Part shown: piece after piece, positions 34,590 to 46,199 of the stretch | Numbering within the stretch: position 1 is the first letter of the stretch | Layout of the letters: each line of letters starts with the position of its first letter | NCBI GenBank assembly: GCA_013339765.2 | Contig: CM023457.1 | Span: 46,767,974 to 46,831,973 of the forward strand | DNA from: Haemaphysalis longicornis | Taxonomy: Eukaryota > Arthropoda > Arachnida > Ixodida > Ixodidae | Reading direction: 5' to 3' | DNA length: 64,000 nt | The notes under the pieces: model-generated | The model's input: the letters and a program-made list of their open reading frames with translations, nothing else | Told to the model about the DNA's origin: nothing | Database searches by the model: none | Position numbers and translations under genes: made by a program

Positions 34590-34745
34590 TCGGTGTTCCG
34601 TCGTCGGAACAGCCACGCCCCTCTCGACAGAGCCGCTACAGATCTCCGCTGCTCCGCGCCGGAACCGGAGACACGCCGCGATGAGGCCGGTGCGAACCCG
34701 GTCCACGGGCATCCGCCTCAGCTCGAAGCCCAAGGGTGAGCTGTA
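34590..34745 (+). other. Candidate GC-rich first exon (unconfirmed)
   Basis: After GC- and CpG-rich sequence an ATG at 34681 opens MRPVRTRSTGIRLSSKPK and reaches a good donor-like GGTGAG at 34733. No partner exon was identified. It could equally be the leader of a retroelement. Confidence 0.15.
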
Positions 34746-35496
34746 GGCTCTGTGCGGACCGATGTCTCCACGCCAGGGTTAAAGCTCCGCCAGGAAGTCA
34801 GCCGGCCTCCAACCCATGAACAGGCCTCTGCCATGGTTCAGGAGGTGAACCGCAGCCGCCTCGCATCTCCGAAAGACTGCAGGACCCCCGGACCGTGGCC
34901 ATAGGGCTCCCGGGTCGTCAGGCCCAGGCTGGTCTCGCAACGCTCAGGCGCGAAGCCACGTCTCGCACCACCAGGCCCGTGAAGCGATGAAACTTGAAGC
35001 GATGACTTCGTCGCGAAGCGGGTTGCTCCGGGGTGGAACCACGTTAGTCCCGGGCCCATGGGGTGTAGGTATTACCGCACCTTCAGGTCGTAGCGATCAC
35101 TCTTAACAAAAAAGCTCGTAAAAGGCTAGTAACGGCTGTATTTAATAACTCCTTACAGAGTTTACTACCCCCCAGAACGGTTGGTAGATCCTACCACTAA
35201 GTGGGGAACCGAGACCGTGCACTTAGTAACTGCTGCTGGTTTGATACTAACATTCACTGAAGTAACAAATTCTATGGAACATAATAACTACGGCTCCTTT
35301 TCCACACCGCATCACAATTAAAAAGTTTTTGCAAATCCACATGCTCTCTAGTATATTTTCACATTAAAATTCATAATTCTAAAATTATCGTTAAAATATT
35401 AGAATTTGATGACAGGGACCGACTCTCTCAGGGGACTTTCTTCTGCTGGCTATAAAAGCAAGAAGAGCAGATGCATTTCTAAGGTAACTAAGTAAT

Positions 35497-35864
35497 AAAG
35501 AAGGACTTCCCCCTGGATGCCTACGGGATCAGGTTTCTACCCATTAAAAGCGAGGATGGGGTACCATATGACCTCGTCATGGTTCTGGCCCTGCATGGCA
35601 TTTGGAAATCGCGCATGGCCATCCGCCATCGCGACATCGATGCCAAACGGTCCAAAGAGTACTTTTCTGAGTCTGTTCAACTCATTATTCAAGTGTGGAG
35701 GGCTCAGCCCGAGCCTCCGGAATGGTTGCCCGTGTTTGAAACATTCACAAACATGAAACAATTTTAGCCATTACTCTGTTAGTCAAGTGCTGGCTAGCGT
35801 TTTTAAGAGTGTAGTGTTTTGTTTGTGTGTGTGTCTAGGTATGGCAATAAAGAAAAAAAAGTAA
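35497..35864 (+). mobile_element. L1-like LINE 3' tail, copy 1
   Basis: Reads KDFPLDAYGIRFLPI-like sequence in mixed frames, then MVLALHGIWKSRMAIRHRDI, YFSESVQLIIQVWRAQPEPP and WLPVFETFTNMKQF. It ends with CAATAAAGAAAAAAAA. The same C-terminal tail occurs at 54879-55245. One frameshift near 35575 breaks it. Confidence 0.75.
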
Positions 35865-36063
35865 TACTCGCTCGCTTTCTTGCTCAATTCATTTGTTGAT
35901 TGTCCACGTGGGATATGTGCGTGATGAATGTGACTATGTCGCGCTGCGCACTCAGCAGATCCACATTGTTACGCGCATCTTTTTGCTAGGCCATGCGTGA
36001 CCAGTTAGTAAGAGCAACTAAGTACCTAGTCAATACTGGGACAAGTAACTGGTTAGTGTTCTG

Positions 36064-36780
36064 TTAGTAAGTGCGCAGACCTTTTTTTTTAGAGTGATGG
36101 GTACGAACTGTATCGCCGGCCGTTCTGTCATTCGACTGGGGACTCCCACGTTCTGCTTCCACTGTCACCTGTTCGTCATTGCCTGTGCGAATGTTAAAGG
36201 CTTTGAGATCGCTAACGTGCACAGGACCCACTAGCTCGTTGCTTTCCAGCGACTGCATCTCATACATGAGCAGTTGCCTGCGCCTTGATTGTGTATGGCC
36301 CTTGCCATTTGCGTGCGAGCGCTGCGGTGAAACCGCGCGCAGCGTTGCTGAGTGGGTGCGTTCTCCTTGGCACTACGTCACCGATGTTGTACACAAGGTG
36401 ACGACGGCCTTTGTAATACTGCTCGGCTTGCTCCGTGCGCGCTATGTCGAGGTTCTCCCTATCCATGTGTTGCGCAGCCAAAAGGCGCTCCCGGACGCTA
36501 GCCGCATACTGCGACAAAAAAGGGGTGTTACTCGCCGTCGCGCACAGCAGCGCATTTTCCAGTGTGACAGCCATCTCTTTCCAGAAGTCTAGACAACCGG
36601 GTGTCAAACCCGTTAACCTATTCACGGTAGTCCTAGTCGCGACAACCAACTCAGGCAAACGCGCGCCCAAGTCCTTATGCTCCTTGGTGGTCGCAACCAG
36701 CCAAAAACTGCGTCCGCGCTGCTCTCAAAACGTCCTGTGACCATCAAGTTTCATGTAGCCTTCAGCTCCAACCACGACGC
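36064..36780 (-). mobile_element. Ty3/gypsy-like integrase C-terminus (pol fragment)
   Basis: The minus strand reads KEHKDLGARLPELVVATRTT, VNRLTGLTPGCLDFWKEM, YYKGRRHLVYNIGDVV, RRTHPLSNAARGFTAAL and KWQGPYTI. After a frame change near 36262 come YEMQSLESNELVGPVHVSDL and KAFNIR. This is the typical end of a Ty3/gypsy integrase (final catalytic-core helix, GPY/F motif, HVSDLK). No RT or LTR is visible next to it, so it is a truncated fragment. Confidence 0.85.
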
Positions 36781-36799
36781 CAGCAGACTGGTGGCCTTC

Positions 36800-37940
36800 C
36801 CTCGGAATTGTTGTCTCCCATAGCAGTAAGCCTGATTACAGATACAAATTCAGAAAGCCAGGCAAGCTTGAGTCAGCCTGAACGCAAGACGACGCGGCCT
36901 GTGGTCGTGCCAAACATACGCAACCTGTCCCACTGCCTCACGAAAGTGGCGGAAGATGCGGCATCCAGGTTGCTTTTTCGGTGCCAGGCAAGCTTGCATG
37001 TATGTGCAAAATTGAAGAGGCTAGCTGCACAACAAAGCACGCTACGCCTTTAGCGGAATGTAAGGTCAGTGTAGTGTGCAGGGTTTCACTAGATTGAACA
37101 AAATGCTACGTCGAACAGACCGGGCGCTGCATTAATTAGCGATTAAGAAAGCACCGCGCCACCGTAAATTCATTGGCGAAGGGAAGACATTTGGCAGATC
37201 ACTGCCGGTGGTGTTCTTGCACGTGTGACTTTGGGGAACGCGCGTCCTGCGTAGCTTTGGGACGCAACAGCACAGAGAAAAATTGACAGGGAAAATGACG
37301 ACTGCGTGAGCACACCCTCTTCGGACATGCACACAAAAAAGCATATCTACTGCAACAATCACATTCCCTGGAAAAGCTGCGCCATCCATATATTCCTTAG
37401 CATTTCTGCGGATTTACGTGTATGTTGCTTTTCCCGTCAATAAAGTCCCTGTTTATGGCTAGCGCTCGTCCTGTGTAAGTGTCCCTTCTTGTCTCCCCGT
37501 CTTGTCGCGCCATTTACCATGTCGAAGACGTTTCACCAACTTGCCCAAATTTCTGCGTTTAACTTCTATTCCTCCTTCCGCTTCTATTGCGTGAGCAGTA
37601 CCAGACTGCCCACGGATTTCTCACAACTGCTCACTATGGCATATAAAAGAAACCACGAAATAGCATTGAAAAACATGGCAAACCATTGGAACGTTGTTAT
37701 GGCAGCTGGCGCGGTGGCCGCGAGCATCGCGGGAACATCTTGTGCCGTCCATCACACCAAACTAAAGCTCTGCAATTGCACTAACTAGTCAAGAAACGTT
37801 TTATTTGAAGTCAACAGAACAAGTTTGGGGCAAAAAGTATTCGAGTAATTTGCTAACTGTACGTTTAACGCTGTGCAATTTTTTTCCTTTGTGGGGCTTA
37901 AATGTGCTAAATCTGCATGGTACGTCCCTCCTTTGTCTTT
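36800..37940. other. No gene recognised
   Basis: Unrecognised frames (for example 37489-37788 on +). AATAAAG at 37439 could be a retroelement polyadenylation signal, but no flanking structure supports that. Confidence 0.35.
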
Positions 37941-37945
37941 TAGGA

Positions 37946-38320
37946 CAGAGGTCGGTAACCTTTTGAATTGGAAGGCCGATATGCATGAAGCCTACAGGGC
38001 GGACAGCCAGACGGGAAATAAGGTGGGAGGTAGAGGGGCTTTGCAGGCAAAGAGAAAAAATTCAGAGAATTGGCAAAATACTTGACAATAATTGACCATA
38101 ATCTGGCTAAGTGTGAAGATGTGGGACAATGCCAACAGGAATCGATCAATATTGGATTCTTGTTTCCGTTCTAACCCCAATCGTGGTCAAAACTGGCCTG
38201 TCGCCCTTCAGTTTGGAAGTGACAGGTTCTGGCAGGTGAGGTTCTGCCGACGTGCTGGGGCTGCGTAATACTGCCCCACGGGCCGTATTTGACCCACGGG
38301 CCGCAGGGTGCCCACCCATG
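37946..38320. mobile_element. hAT-like MITE
   Basis: Left end CAGAGGTCGGTAACCTTTTG and right end CCGCAGGGTGCCCACCCATG are imperfect inverted repeats of the CAGRGGTSGGCAAMC type known for hAT (Charlie-like) elements. The eight bases on each side (TTTTAGGA and GGCTAGGA) match at five positions, consistent with an old 8-bp target duplication. About 375 bp, no coding capacity. Confidence 0.55.
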
Positions 38321-38677
38321 GGCTAGGATATAGAGGCTCACTCTAACTAACCTTACGTTGTAGAGTTGCAGTATGCGATTTTGTTAATTTTAATAGGGGC
38401 TTTAGTAAACAACGTGTTTGTGTAACTACACCTGGGGTTCTGCTATAACATTTTAACTTCTCTAGTTACAGGCAAGTTATTCGTCTTGTGAACCAAAAAC
38501 GTGCGTACCGCGCCACCTCAATTGTTATCCCGACGCAAAAAAGAGAGATAGGAATATGTCGAAGATCAGGAAGCGATTCCCACAAATTTCGGGGAAAAAC
38601 AAATTCAAGTTCTAAAAGAAGGAGCAGGCGATGTTGTTTGAAGGGGCGAAACACTAAACATTTACATAACCCGTTAC

Positions 38678-38999
38678 CTCCATCGGAGTGCCCAAACACG
38701 CAGAGTTTTCTGTCGTGATATTGACGAAAAATTCTCAAGAATCGTCTAAGAAATGTTATAACGTGTACAGTGGCCACTTCAAGGAATCCAGGGTAGTATT
38801 TCCCAAAACTGTATCGTGCTCTTACAGGCTGGTTCGAGTAGATCAGGTTAAATTTGTTCAGCAAGGTGCGATTCCTGTAGTACAAATCTCCAGATGCATT
38901 GCTTCCTAGAGGCCCGTTTTCTAGACACTGGCCATACAGACAAGACTTCCCAGGTCCACCTTGCAGCCATAAAAGAAGTGGTTTGTTTTGGGACATCAC
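38678..38999 (-). pseudogene. Lone, decayed carboxypeptidase exon 3 copy
   Basis: A 322-nt paralogue of exon 3 (9424-9745), still open in frame and with the same GGAG|GTAA donor. Conserved: NKPLLLWLQGGPGKSCLYG and LENGPLGSNASG. Degraded: DQPVGAGYS is NQPVRARYS, and the nucleophile motif AGESYG is FGHSDG (Ser kept, Glu and Tyr lost). The acceptor position has AC instead of AG (ttacac|GTG). No exon 1, 2 or 4 belonging to this copy was found between 16 kb and 50 kb. It is best read as a duplicated exon or a gene relic that is not expressed as a normal protease. Reading beyond the donor (to 38466) is intronic. Confidence 0.8.
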
Positions 39000-41850
39000 G
39001 TGTAAATGATGTCAAATGGGGAAGTTAAAAATATTTCGGAGGTCCAAATATTTTGAACGATTGCAAAGCAGCTCGTACACAGGGATAGCATGTCATTTCT
39101 GTATTTATCGACCATCAAAAAGTTATGTGTACCACATATACAGCAGTTCCTGATATTCAGATTCGTCTAAAAAGCAACAGAAACCGCATATCCTAGTAAG
39201 ATATTCGTTTAAAGAAGCAAACCCTACAAGCTCTTGTTGAGAAGCAGAGAACAAGCCAGCAATGTCGCTGCTTCTACGCGGGGTGTGGTAAAAAGTTGAA
39301 GTAATAAAACGAAGAACCACAAGAAAACGTAACTCCCAGAGTAAAATGGTTGCCTGCCGTATCTCTTCTTCACCCCTTTGTGCGATGATCTTAGACGTGG
39401 TTTATTACTTAAACATTTTACTCTGGGATCCTTAAATGGGCCATTAAGGGAAAATTAACAGTGTCCGGCTATAGCGTAACACACAGACGGCTCCTTCGGA
39501 GGTGTTCGATTGCACGAGGTGTTCTATATGCCGAGTCCTACCAAGGCTCGAGGATGAGCGAAAAGACATCGGCGTCCCTAATAGAAAAACGGCCCCTTCG
39601 AAAAGCGTTCCACAGCGCAAGCCTAAAATCAGCAGTAGGTAGAAGTGGTCGACACCGCCAGTACACCGCAAATGAATGGAGGAGGAGAACAAACAGCAAA
39701 TTTCGCTATCACCGTCAACTCTTTGATTACACGGCGGCACTAACGAGCAGCGGCGCAACCCACAGGAGACAGGTGGAAGCCATTCGAAAGTGTTCAGGCG
39801 GATCGAAAAGCAGAGCGTCCCCCGCGGCAAGATTGCAAAGCCCTTTGATAACGCGAGGCGGAACAAGGCATCCTAGGTATTATGCTGGACGTTCTTTCGC
39901 ATTCGTAACCCATAACAAGTGCTATGGTATCCTTGGACTGTTACCAAGGGCAAAAGAGAGATCAAGTGCAAAAAAAAAATCACCATCCATTCCCCTCTGT
40001 AAAAATAGTTGTCCGAGGAAGCTGCGTGCGGTGGAGGGGAGGGTTTTAACGTGGTGTTTTACCGGCAAGGGTGTTTTGGACTTTCGTGTCTACTGACAGG
40101 TAGTTACCGAATCAGAGCCTGCCGCACGCGTTGCAGCTCCAGCCGAAATGGTGATAGAGAAAGCGTCTGTGGAACATGGCGTAGGCCCCCTTGAACTGTC
40201 AAGGGCACATTGCCGGTGAAGGCACTTTGCCGCAACCTTTGACTTAGAATATGCATCGTCGTTTCTAGGTTGTCGCTTACGTGCCTTTTCGGGGCAGGCT
40301 CGTCCGACGCCACGTCCGTACCGGCACACCACTGACGATTACACTCGCGTCGCTCTTATCTGGCCTCCTTTGCATACGATTTTTCTTTGAGTAGGCTTCT
40401 TCGAGCAACAGGTGATGTGGGAAAGCCAGCCTACGGAGAGGAAGCTTACACAGATATTGGCTTCACTTCTGACCACAAATTTATTGCCGCGAAGACTTTT
40501 CCAAGGTTAATATGAGCCACTTGAAATCAAAATATCATGGCCCTAGGCCCTTGGTGTAAGCTTGGTACTTGTAAGATGGCTTTCGCACACTGTGGTGAGC
40601 TTTTGTTATTTGCGCCGGCTCCACGAAATCCTGCTCCACAGACGGTTTGGCCACGCCAACCATGGAATATCGTGCAAAGCACACATCCCTACATTTTCGT
40701 GGACAGCCATCTGGCGATTACTACAGGATGGTTCGATTCCGCCCATCGCTTATAGTCATGCGCAAGCACGGACGACTCAGCCTGCGCGCCATCTGTGGCG
40801 TGGCTGGGCGAACATCCGCCGTTAAGTTCTCGCTTGGTCTCGTGGTAAAGCAGCGGCGGGATTCTGAGCGAATGCAGCTGCTACGCCTCTCCGGATGGAC
40901 AACGTGGCTTTACGTCCCACCTGTCAACCTTGTTCTGCAGCTGCAGAACATCATTGTGACGCGATGTACGACCCTTCGAGACATGGGCGTAGTAGAGCTT
41001 TCGCTCTAAAACCTCTCCCCACATGCAGATTCGCACCGTAACTTCCCCTTGCTCCCGGGTTGAGAAGTTTTGCTGCGGCTCCTAGTCGCGGTATCTCGTC
41101 GAAGCAGTGGGCATTATCGCTAGCTATCGATGAAACAAATCATCTGGGACTGCTTCAAAAAATGAACCACTGACAGCGTGAAAATAGTCGCCTGGTGGGA
41201 GCAGGTGACGCCCGTTCTGCTGAGGGATCATATGGTATTTTGATCAAGATGACAGGCGTTTCAGCTGAGCCTGAGGTTGCTGAAGATACAGTACTTGCGA
41301 TAGAGTGCTGTTGAAGACAGACAATAACATTTCAGCAGCACTCAAATACATCTATTCAATCGGAAAGAATTGGCCTTCGGCAATTCCCACAGCTCCGTTC
41401 CAGTCACGAAAATGTTTTTTTTTTCAGCCTAAAAAACGTACATATAATAGAAAACCTTCAAAGTTCGTGCTATAGAGATGTATTGCGGGTCGGAGTGACG
41501 TAATAAGGACCATCACTAAAAGCGTATTTCTCAGTGTTGTAACTGCGCGTTAGCATTCGAGTGGTACGATCAAACGAAACTAGAGGCCGCACTACATTCG
41601 CCCAGCCATGTTTTTTAGCGCTGGCATTGGTCGACAGCCGCCAATCTCACAAACAAGATTCGATGACGTCATAAAAATCGCCCGACAGTGTCTGGGAGCC
41701 GGCAATGCTTTGCATGTCTTTGTTTTCTTGAATATGTGGAATATTTGTTTGAAATTTGCAATAAAATATACACCAAATTATCCGTAAAAAGCAGTTTTTT
41801 TAACCGTAGTTTTTTTTATTGTCTTCACGGCTGCCTAACATGTGTTTGTT
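39000..41850. other. No gene recognised
   Basis: Several long frames (39461-40096 +, 39444-39866 -, 40647-41009 +) have no motif that I recognise and overlap each other on both strands. AT content is mixed and the sequence is probably old repeat. Confidence 0.35.
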
Positions 41851-41879
41851 TGTGGCTTCATAGTGCACTACAAAGAAAA

Positions 41880-42245
41880 CCCGTTGCAAAGACGCTTGGT
41901 GGCGGGCGCATGACTTCCTCCGGCACTCCACGCTTCCCTTCTTCCTTGGCATGGGTCGGGCTTCTACGGCGGTTTAACCCGCCAAGAGGAGGTGGTGGTT
42001 TGGATAATACGTAAGGGCGTAGCTTTGACCCGGCGATTAATACCTGCTGCAGGATACAAGTTTCCCTAAAAAATTGTCCTTTTTGTACGGCCCCTGCCAC
42101 TGAAGCGACTCCGAACCACCTCTTGGACACATGTCCTGGTCTTCAGTTACCACGAGTTCTCCACACAGGGGCCCTCGGGTTTCGCCCAGGGCGACCAAGA
42201 CCCGTTCTGATGCGTGGTTTAATGGAGCATAACACTGATGATGAT
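41880..42245 (+). mobile_element. LINE C-terminal zinc-knuckle fragment
   Basis: In one frame (about 42068-42140) it reads CPFCTAPATEATPNHLLDTC followed by PGL. This is the C-x2-C...H-x4-C knuckle at the end of I/Jockey-type LINE ORF2 proteins. Flanking frames are broken. Confidence 0.65.
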
Positions 42246-43151
42246 TATGATTGCAAAAGGGAGTCGAGGCGTCATCTTTTTCTACATCCTCCCCCGCGCG
42301 AAAAGGGTTACAAGTTTATGTGTTCGGAGTCCATTGCCGAAAGCAGTCCAGTTGACAGTCATCGAAAATTCAAGCCCGTTGAAGCAAGCATATTCGGGGG
42401 CCTCGCCGCATCCGCTTCCATCGATAAAAACGGCGCTTGTTAGCGTGCCGAAGAGTCGACCTGTTTTCTTGCTTTAAACTGTGGAAAGGAGTCTCCGAGC
42501 AGATTTTTTTGTTGCCTCTTCTGGTTGGAAACTTCATTCGCAAGCCGGCAGTCATTTTGTCGATTAAATACTTTGGCCTTCATTGTATCTTCTTGAAGCA
42601 CCTCGTAGACATCCTTGTAAATAAACAGTCTACTTTTCTCGCTATTTCATTTCGCTTAACCCTCGCTGTCGCAATTAGGCTGTCTTTCACTTGGTGTTTC
42701 CTTTTCATCCTAACAGTCCGTATTCTTTGGGGCCACTCGCATCTTCAATACATCAGGTTGGAGGAAAATTGGTTCTAACTTTATTTCCCTTCGGTGTACT
42801 GGTCCCTTTTCTCTTTTTCTGGCAAACCGCCTGACCTTCGCCGCTGTACGCACGGTCCCCAATACCGCCCCTTGCTTAACTACACTGTGAAGACGGGACT
42901 GCTCGATTTCATTTCGTTTATACCGAATGGAGTATTTGGGCAATAAAAAACAAAAAGAATGCTACCTGCCAATAAGAAAAGAGTTGCGGTGGAAATTAGA
43001 AAATAAGGCGGCCATTTTTCTTGCGTTCTTTTTTACCTTTCATGGCTGGTTATTGGCGCGTGTTTCCTTTAGTACAGAAACGCTAGCACCGCTTGTGGGC
43101 GTGTTTACGAACGAAATGAAAGCACGCTTTAAATGGTCCGCTGCTTCTTAA

Positions 43152-43675
43152 AGGAGCACTGACACCAATTTTTGGCGTTAATATTATTGCACAGTTCGCT
43201 TCCTTCACTCAACAGAATACCCTGGCTGAAATATGAGCGCCCTGCGACGCGAAGAACATAGTTCAATTGGATCGCATTTATCGCGCCGACGGAGCAGCGC
43301 GCGGAGCGGCACTCAGCAAATGGACATCAGCGTGACATCACTCCAGGAGAGGAAAAAGAAGTGACGCGCAGGGCTCGCCAAAAACTCGTGACGTCACTTC
43401 ACGCGCGCGACCCCACGAGCGGCGAGCGGGCGCAACACCCTCTCAAGCGGCGCGCCGGTGACGTCCGCACAAAGCGGTGACGTCAAACCGGGAGGCTGTC
43501 ATATGCGCCGTTCGGGAGGAAAGCGCGGGAATTTGAAACAAACGATTTTCAAGCCGTTCAATGTAATTAACTATCGCGCGCTGAAGTATTTGAAGTGCTG
43601 TTTCAGGTTCGCCAGACCATTAAGCATCGATAAAAGCAATAAAATGTAACATAAAATTTTCGTGTCAGTGCTCCT
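43152..43675. mobile_element. piggyBac-like MITE (524 bp)
   Basis: Perfect 14-bp terminal inverted repeats AGGAGCACTGACAC and GTGTCAGTGCTCCT are flanked by TTAA (43148-43151) and TTGA (43676-43679). This fits a TTAA target duplication with one mutation. The GC-rich interior has no transposase; the frame 43458-43649 is not recognised. Confidence 0.8.
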
Positions 43676-43959
43676 TTGAGTAACATCTTAGTGCGGCAGT
43701 AATTGTTCCCGCCGCTGTGGCTCGAGGACTGTGCCACTGAGTCACACTGTCACGTATCGGGGCCGCAGTGGTATTTTGTGCAAAGTCGAAGCGTACCGGT
43801 GCGTGCTTTCTCGATACTCCGCTGCGCGTTAAACAAATCTGTGGCAATTAATTGCACTACGTTTCATGGCCCAACGCACTACACTCGGGAGCAATGAGAT
43901 GTTAAAGTCCGTTTAACATTGGGTAATGTGGAGTTGTCGTACTTCGTTACCTAGCTAAC

Positions 43960-44774
43960 ATAATTAATGCATACACCACGTCAAACGGAAAGCGGCTAAG
44001 CAGGCCCCTCACGTACTCTGTCCGAAGGAAGATGGTAATGATCAATCTCGCCCGAGTGACACGCAAAAATCCTGCCATCTCCACGAAGTGAATGATGATG
44101 AGAGGGATGAAGCTAAAATGATTATCGGTAAAACCGTGAAACATTCGCCCACACATCATATAAGACTCGACACGTTGTTATAGGTCTTCTTGACGGCGCT
44201 CACCATCTGACCATCTGAATGAGTGAAGGAAATCAGGCGCGTTCGTAGCCATGCTCGCGTCTCGGTTTGTAGCGCAGTGGGAAGAGCGCCACGTACTTCC
44301 CGTCGCGGCCACAGAGTCGTGGGATCGAAACCGGGAGCCGCCGCGTCAAGACAACCACTCCTCGCTCGCAAAGCTTGAGATTTCCCAGCGCTCCGTTGAC
44401 AAGCCCGTCCGCGACGTCGATGTTTGTGGGGATCATGTAGGGCTTGTTTGGGACGATGAGAATGTCCATGGGTAAGTTGGCGGATTCGGTGTGTGACATT
44501 TTAGCCACCTTGGCATCGCCTTCTGCAGAGCGTCTTTTGTCGCGTACCCCCGGTACGTGTCTTCGGCTCGCAGGCGACGAACGACAGCCTCTTCTTCTTC
44601 CTCTCCTCCTTGTTGGGTAGCAACGAACGCGTTGAACGTTTTGACCTCTTTGGTCAATGCTTGGTTGGCCAATCCCTAGGGGCATCCTGCCACAATCATC
44701 ATCAGCGGTATGTACACGGCAGAAACGAGGGACGGGACAGGGCCCGAGCAAGAGGAGCTTCGCCCCTAAAAACC
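43960..44774 (-). mobile_element. Palindrome-tipped PIF1-helicase repeat (Helitron-like), copy 2
   Basis: On the minus strand it starts at AGGGGC-GAA-GCTCCT (44767-44753). It reads GRMPLGIGQPSIDQRGQNVQ, a basic segment, then ANLPMDILIVPNKPYMIP and TNIDVADGLVNGALGNLK (about 44430-44380). The latter is a recognisable PIF1-superfamily helicase segment, as in Helitron proteins. The 3' non-coding part matches 26863-26940. A SINE-like insertion (44185-44372) interrupts it after the helicase part. The helicase Walker motifs are missing, so only the C-terminal side is preserved. Confidence 0.7.
44185..44372 (+). mobile_element. tRNA-derived SINE inserted in helicase repeat
   Basis: Present in copy 2 but absent from copy 1 of the helicase repeat, where AAAGCTT runs straight on to (G/C)ACGTGTCGAGTCTT. 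It carries an A box TGTAGCGCAGTGGGAAGAGC (44269 onward) and a B box GTGGGATCGAAACC (about 44320) at Pol III spacing. About 190 bp. Confidence 0.7.
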
Positions 44775-44829
44775 ATACAGCCACATTACGCTCCCACAAT
44801 CATCGGACCGTCGGCTTTTAGGCTCAGTG

Positions 44830-45960
44830 GCTGCTGTGACGCCCTCCCCCCAATGAAAAAAAATCCTATGCATCACTCCCAACAAACGTCTGTCATTTAT
44901 TTCATTAAAGGAAATTTGCACTTAAAGGGCTATGTACACATCAAGAAAGTTTGGTTTATTGAAAGAGTACTTTCTCTCAATAAGAATTCCTTCAATTTTT
45001 AATTAAGGCTTCGAGCAAGTCCTCTGGGTATTAAGGTTAAACTATCAAGCGGTGGCTATACTCATGAGCCACTTTTTCGTCGGTGCCTTGTGGCGTCACA
45101 AGACCTTTTTTGGTGATTGGCAACCGCCCACCAAAACCACCGTTACGAAACATGAGTGCGCGACTGTTGCGGTGTCTCCACTATTCGGCTTGATCGTACC
45201 AGTGGAATGCTATAACGTGAAGTTACGACGCGAATAACTCTGTTTTTACTCTTTGCCGTCTTACATCACTGATGCCAACGTCCAGCGTTAAATTTGAAAT
45301 TGTTCCAATACGTATCTTTCTCAGCTAAAAAAAAATCGGAGCTGCAATAGATTTGCGTTAACAGAAGCAAAATATTTTAAATTTAGCCTCTTCGTATTTC
45401 CTCTTAAAGCAGAAATATAGCACAGGCCGAGCACAAAAAGACAGGCGCATCAGTCACGCAAGGGTGAAAATAACCAGTAACGCTAGTTGAGAAAGGAGTG
45501 CTGCGTATAGTGGATAGAAAGAATTTCCTTCTATTATCAAGCAAATCACAGCTGACTTAAAGAGGGTAGTTATCAAGAACGAATTTTTGCCAGAAAGCTG
45601 CCGTGCTCACCGGCACCTATATCCGATGTTTAAGTTCCTAGTGCTCAGAGAGACCCCATGCCTGGTGCCCCCAGGTACTTGTGGGAACAGTACCGTAAAA
45701 TCCCGATAAACGGAAATCGCTTAAACGGAATTGCCGCTTAAACGTAACAGTAGCCTGTAAGCTGGTTGGTTTTGCATTCATATAACGTAAAAAAAAAACC
45801 TTCGGTAATCGGAACTGAAATTTCCCGTCACCGTGCGAACGGAACCGAAAATGGAACTTCTTGTCAACCCAGTGCCTTGAGCGTCAGGTTTTTCCGGTTC
45901 CGGCTGTTTCGTTTCTTACCCTTGTCGGCCTCATGAGCCTCGCCTCGTTCGTAGTCAGCT
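44830..45960. other. No gene recognised; possible pogo-like tip
   Basis: Around 45690-45760 AGTACCGTAAAATCCCGATA and repeated TTAAACGGAA resemble the ends of pogo/Tigger-type elements (CAGTAAAATC...). No opposite end was found. Confidence 0.3.
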
Positions 45961-45966
45961 GTATTC

Positions 45967-46058
45967 AGAAAAGCAGCCGCCGCGGCTGGGAATCTAACCC
46001 TCGACCTCGTGCTCAGCAGCGCAACGCCTTAGCCCCTGAGTCACCGCGCGGGTACGAC
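45967..46058 (-). mobile_element. tRNA-like SINE head
   Basis: On the minus strand an A-box region GTGACTCAGGGGCTAAGGCG and a B box GAGGGTTAGATTCCCAGC are followed by GCGGCGGCTGC, as at the start of a Ruka-like SINE. The body is missing. Confidence 0.65.
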
Positions 46059-46199
46059 CAGCTTTCGCTGGTGAAGAGAGCCCAAGAAGCCGGACGGTCT
46101 CAAAGGGCCCTGTTAAAAGGACTCTTCCCCGAGGCGAACTGTTTCATAGGGACGTTTCCTCCTCCTTGACTGTGGCTCGTGCAATCAACCCAACACAAC

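Noticed and set aside
36179..36592. Plus-strand frame of 137 codons
   Set aside because: Antisense to the integrase fragment, which has clear motifs on the minus strand.
38466..38677. C-terminal extension of the exon 3 copy
   Set aside because: Beyond the conserved donor position; not similar to any carboxypeptidase segment.
39123..39320. Exon 2-like sequence for the exon 3 copy at 38.7 kb
   Set aside because: Only a vague similarity to the SGY segment; no acceptor or donor in the right phase.
39461..40096. 211-codon plus-strand frame
   Set aside because: No motif recognised, basic low-complexity composition, and a comparably long frame overlaps on the other strand.
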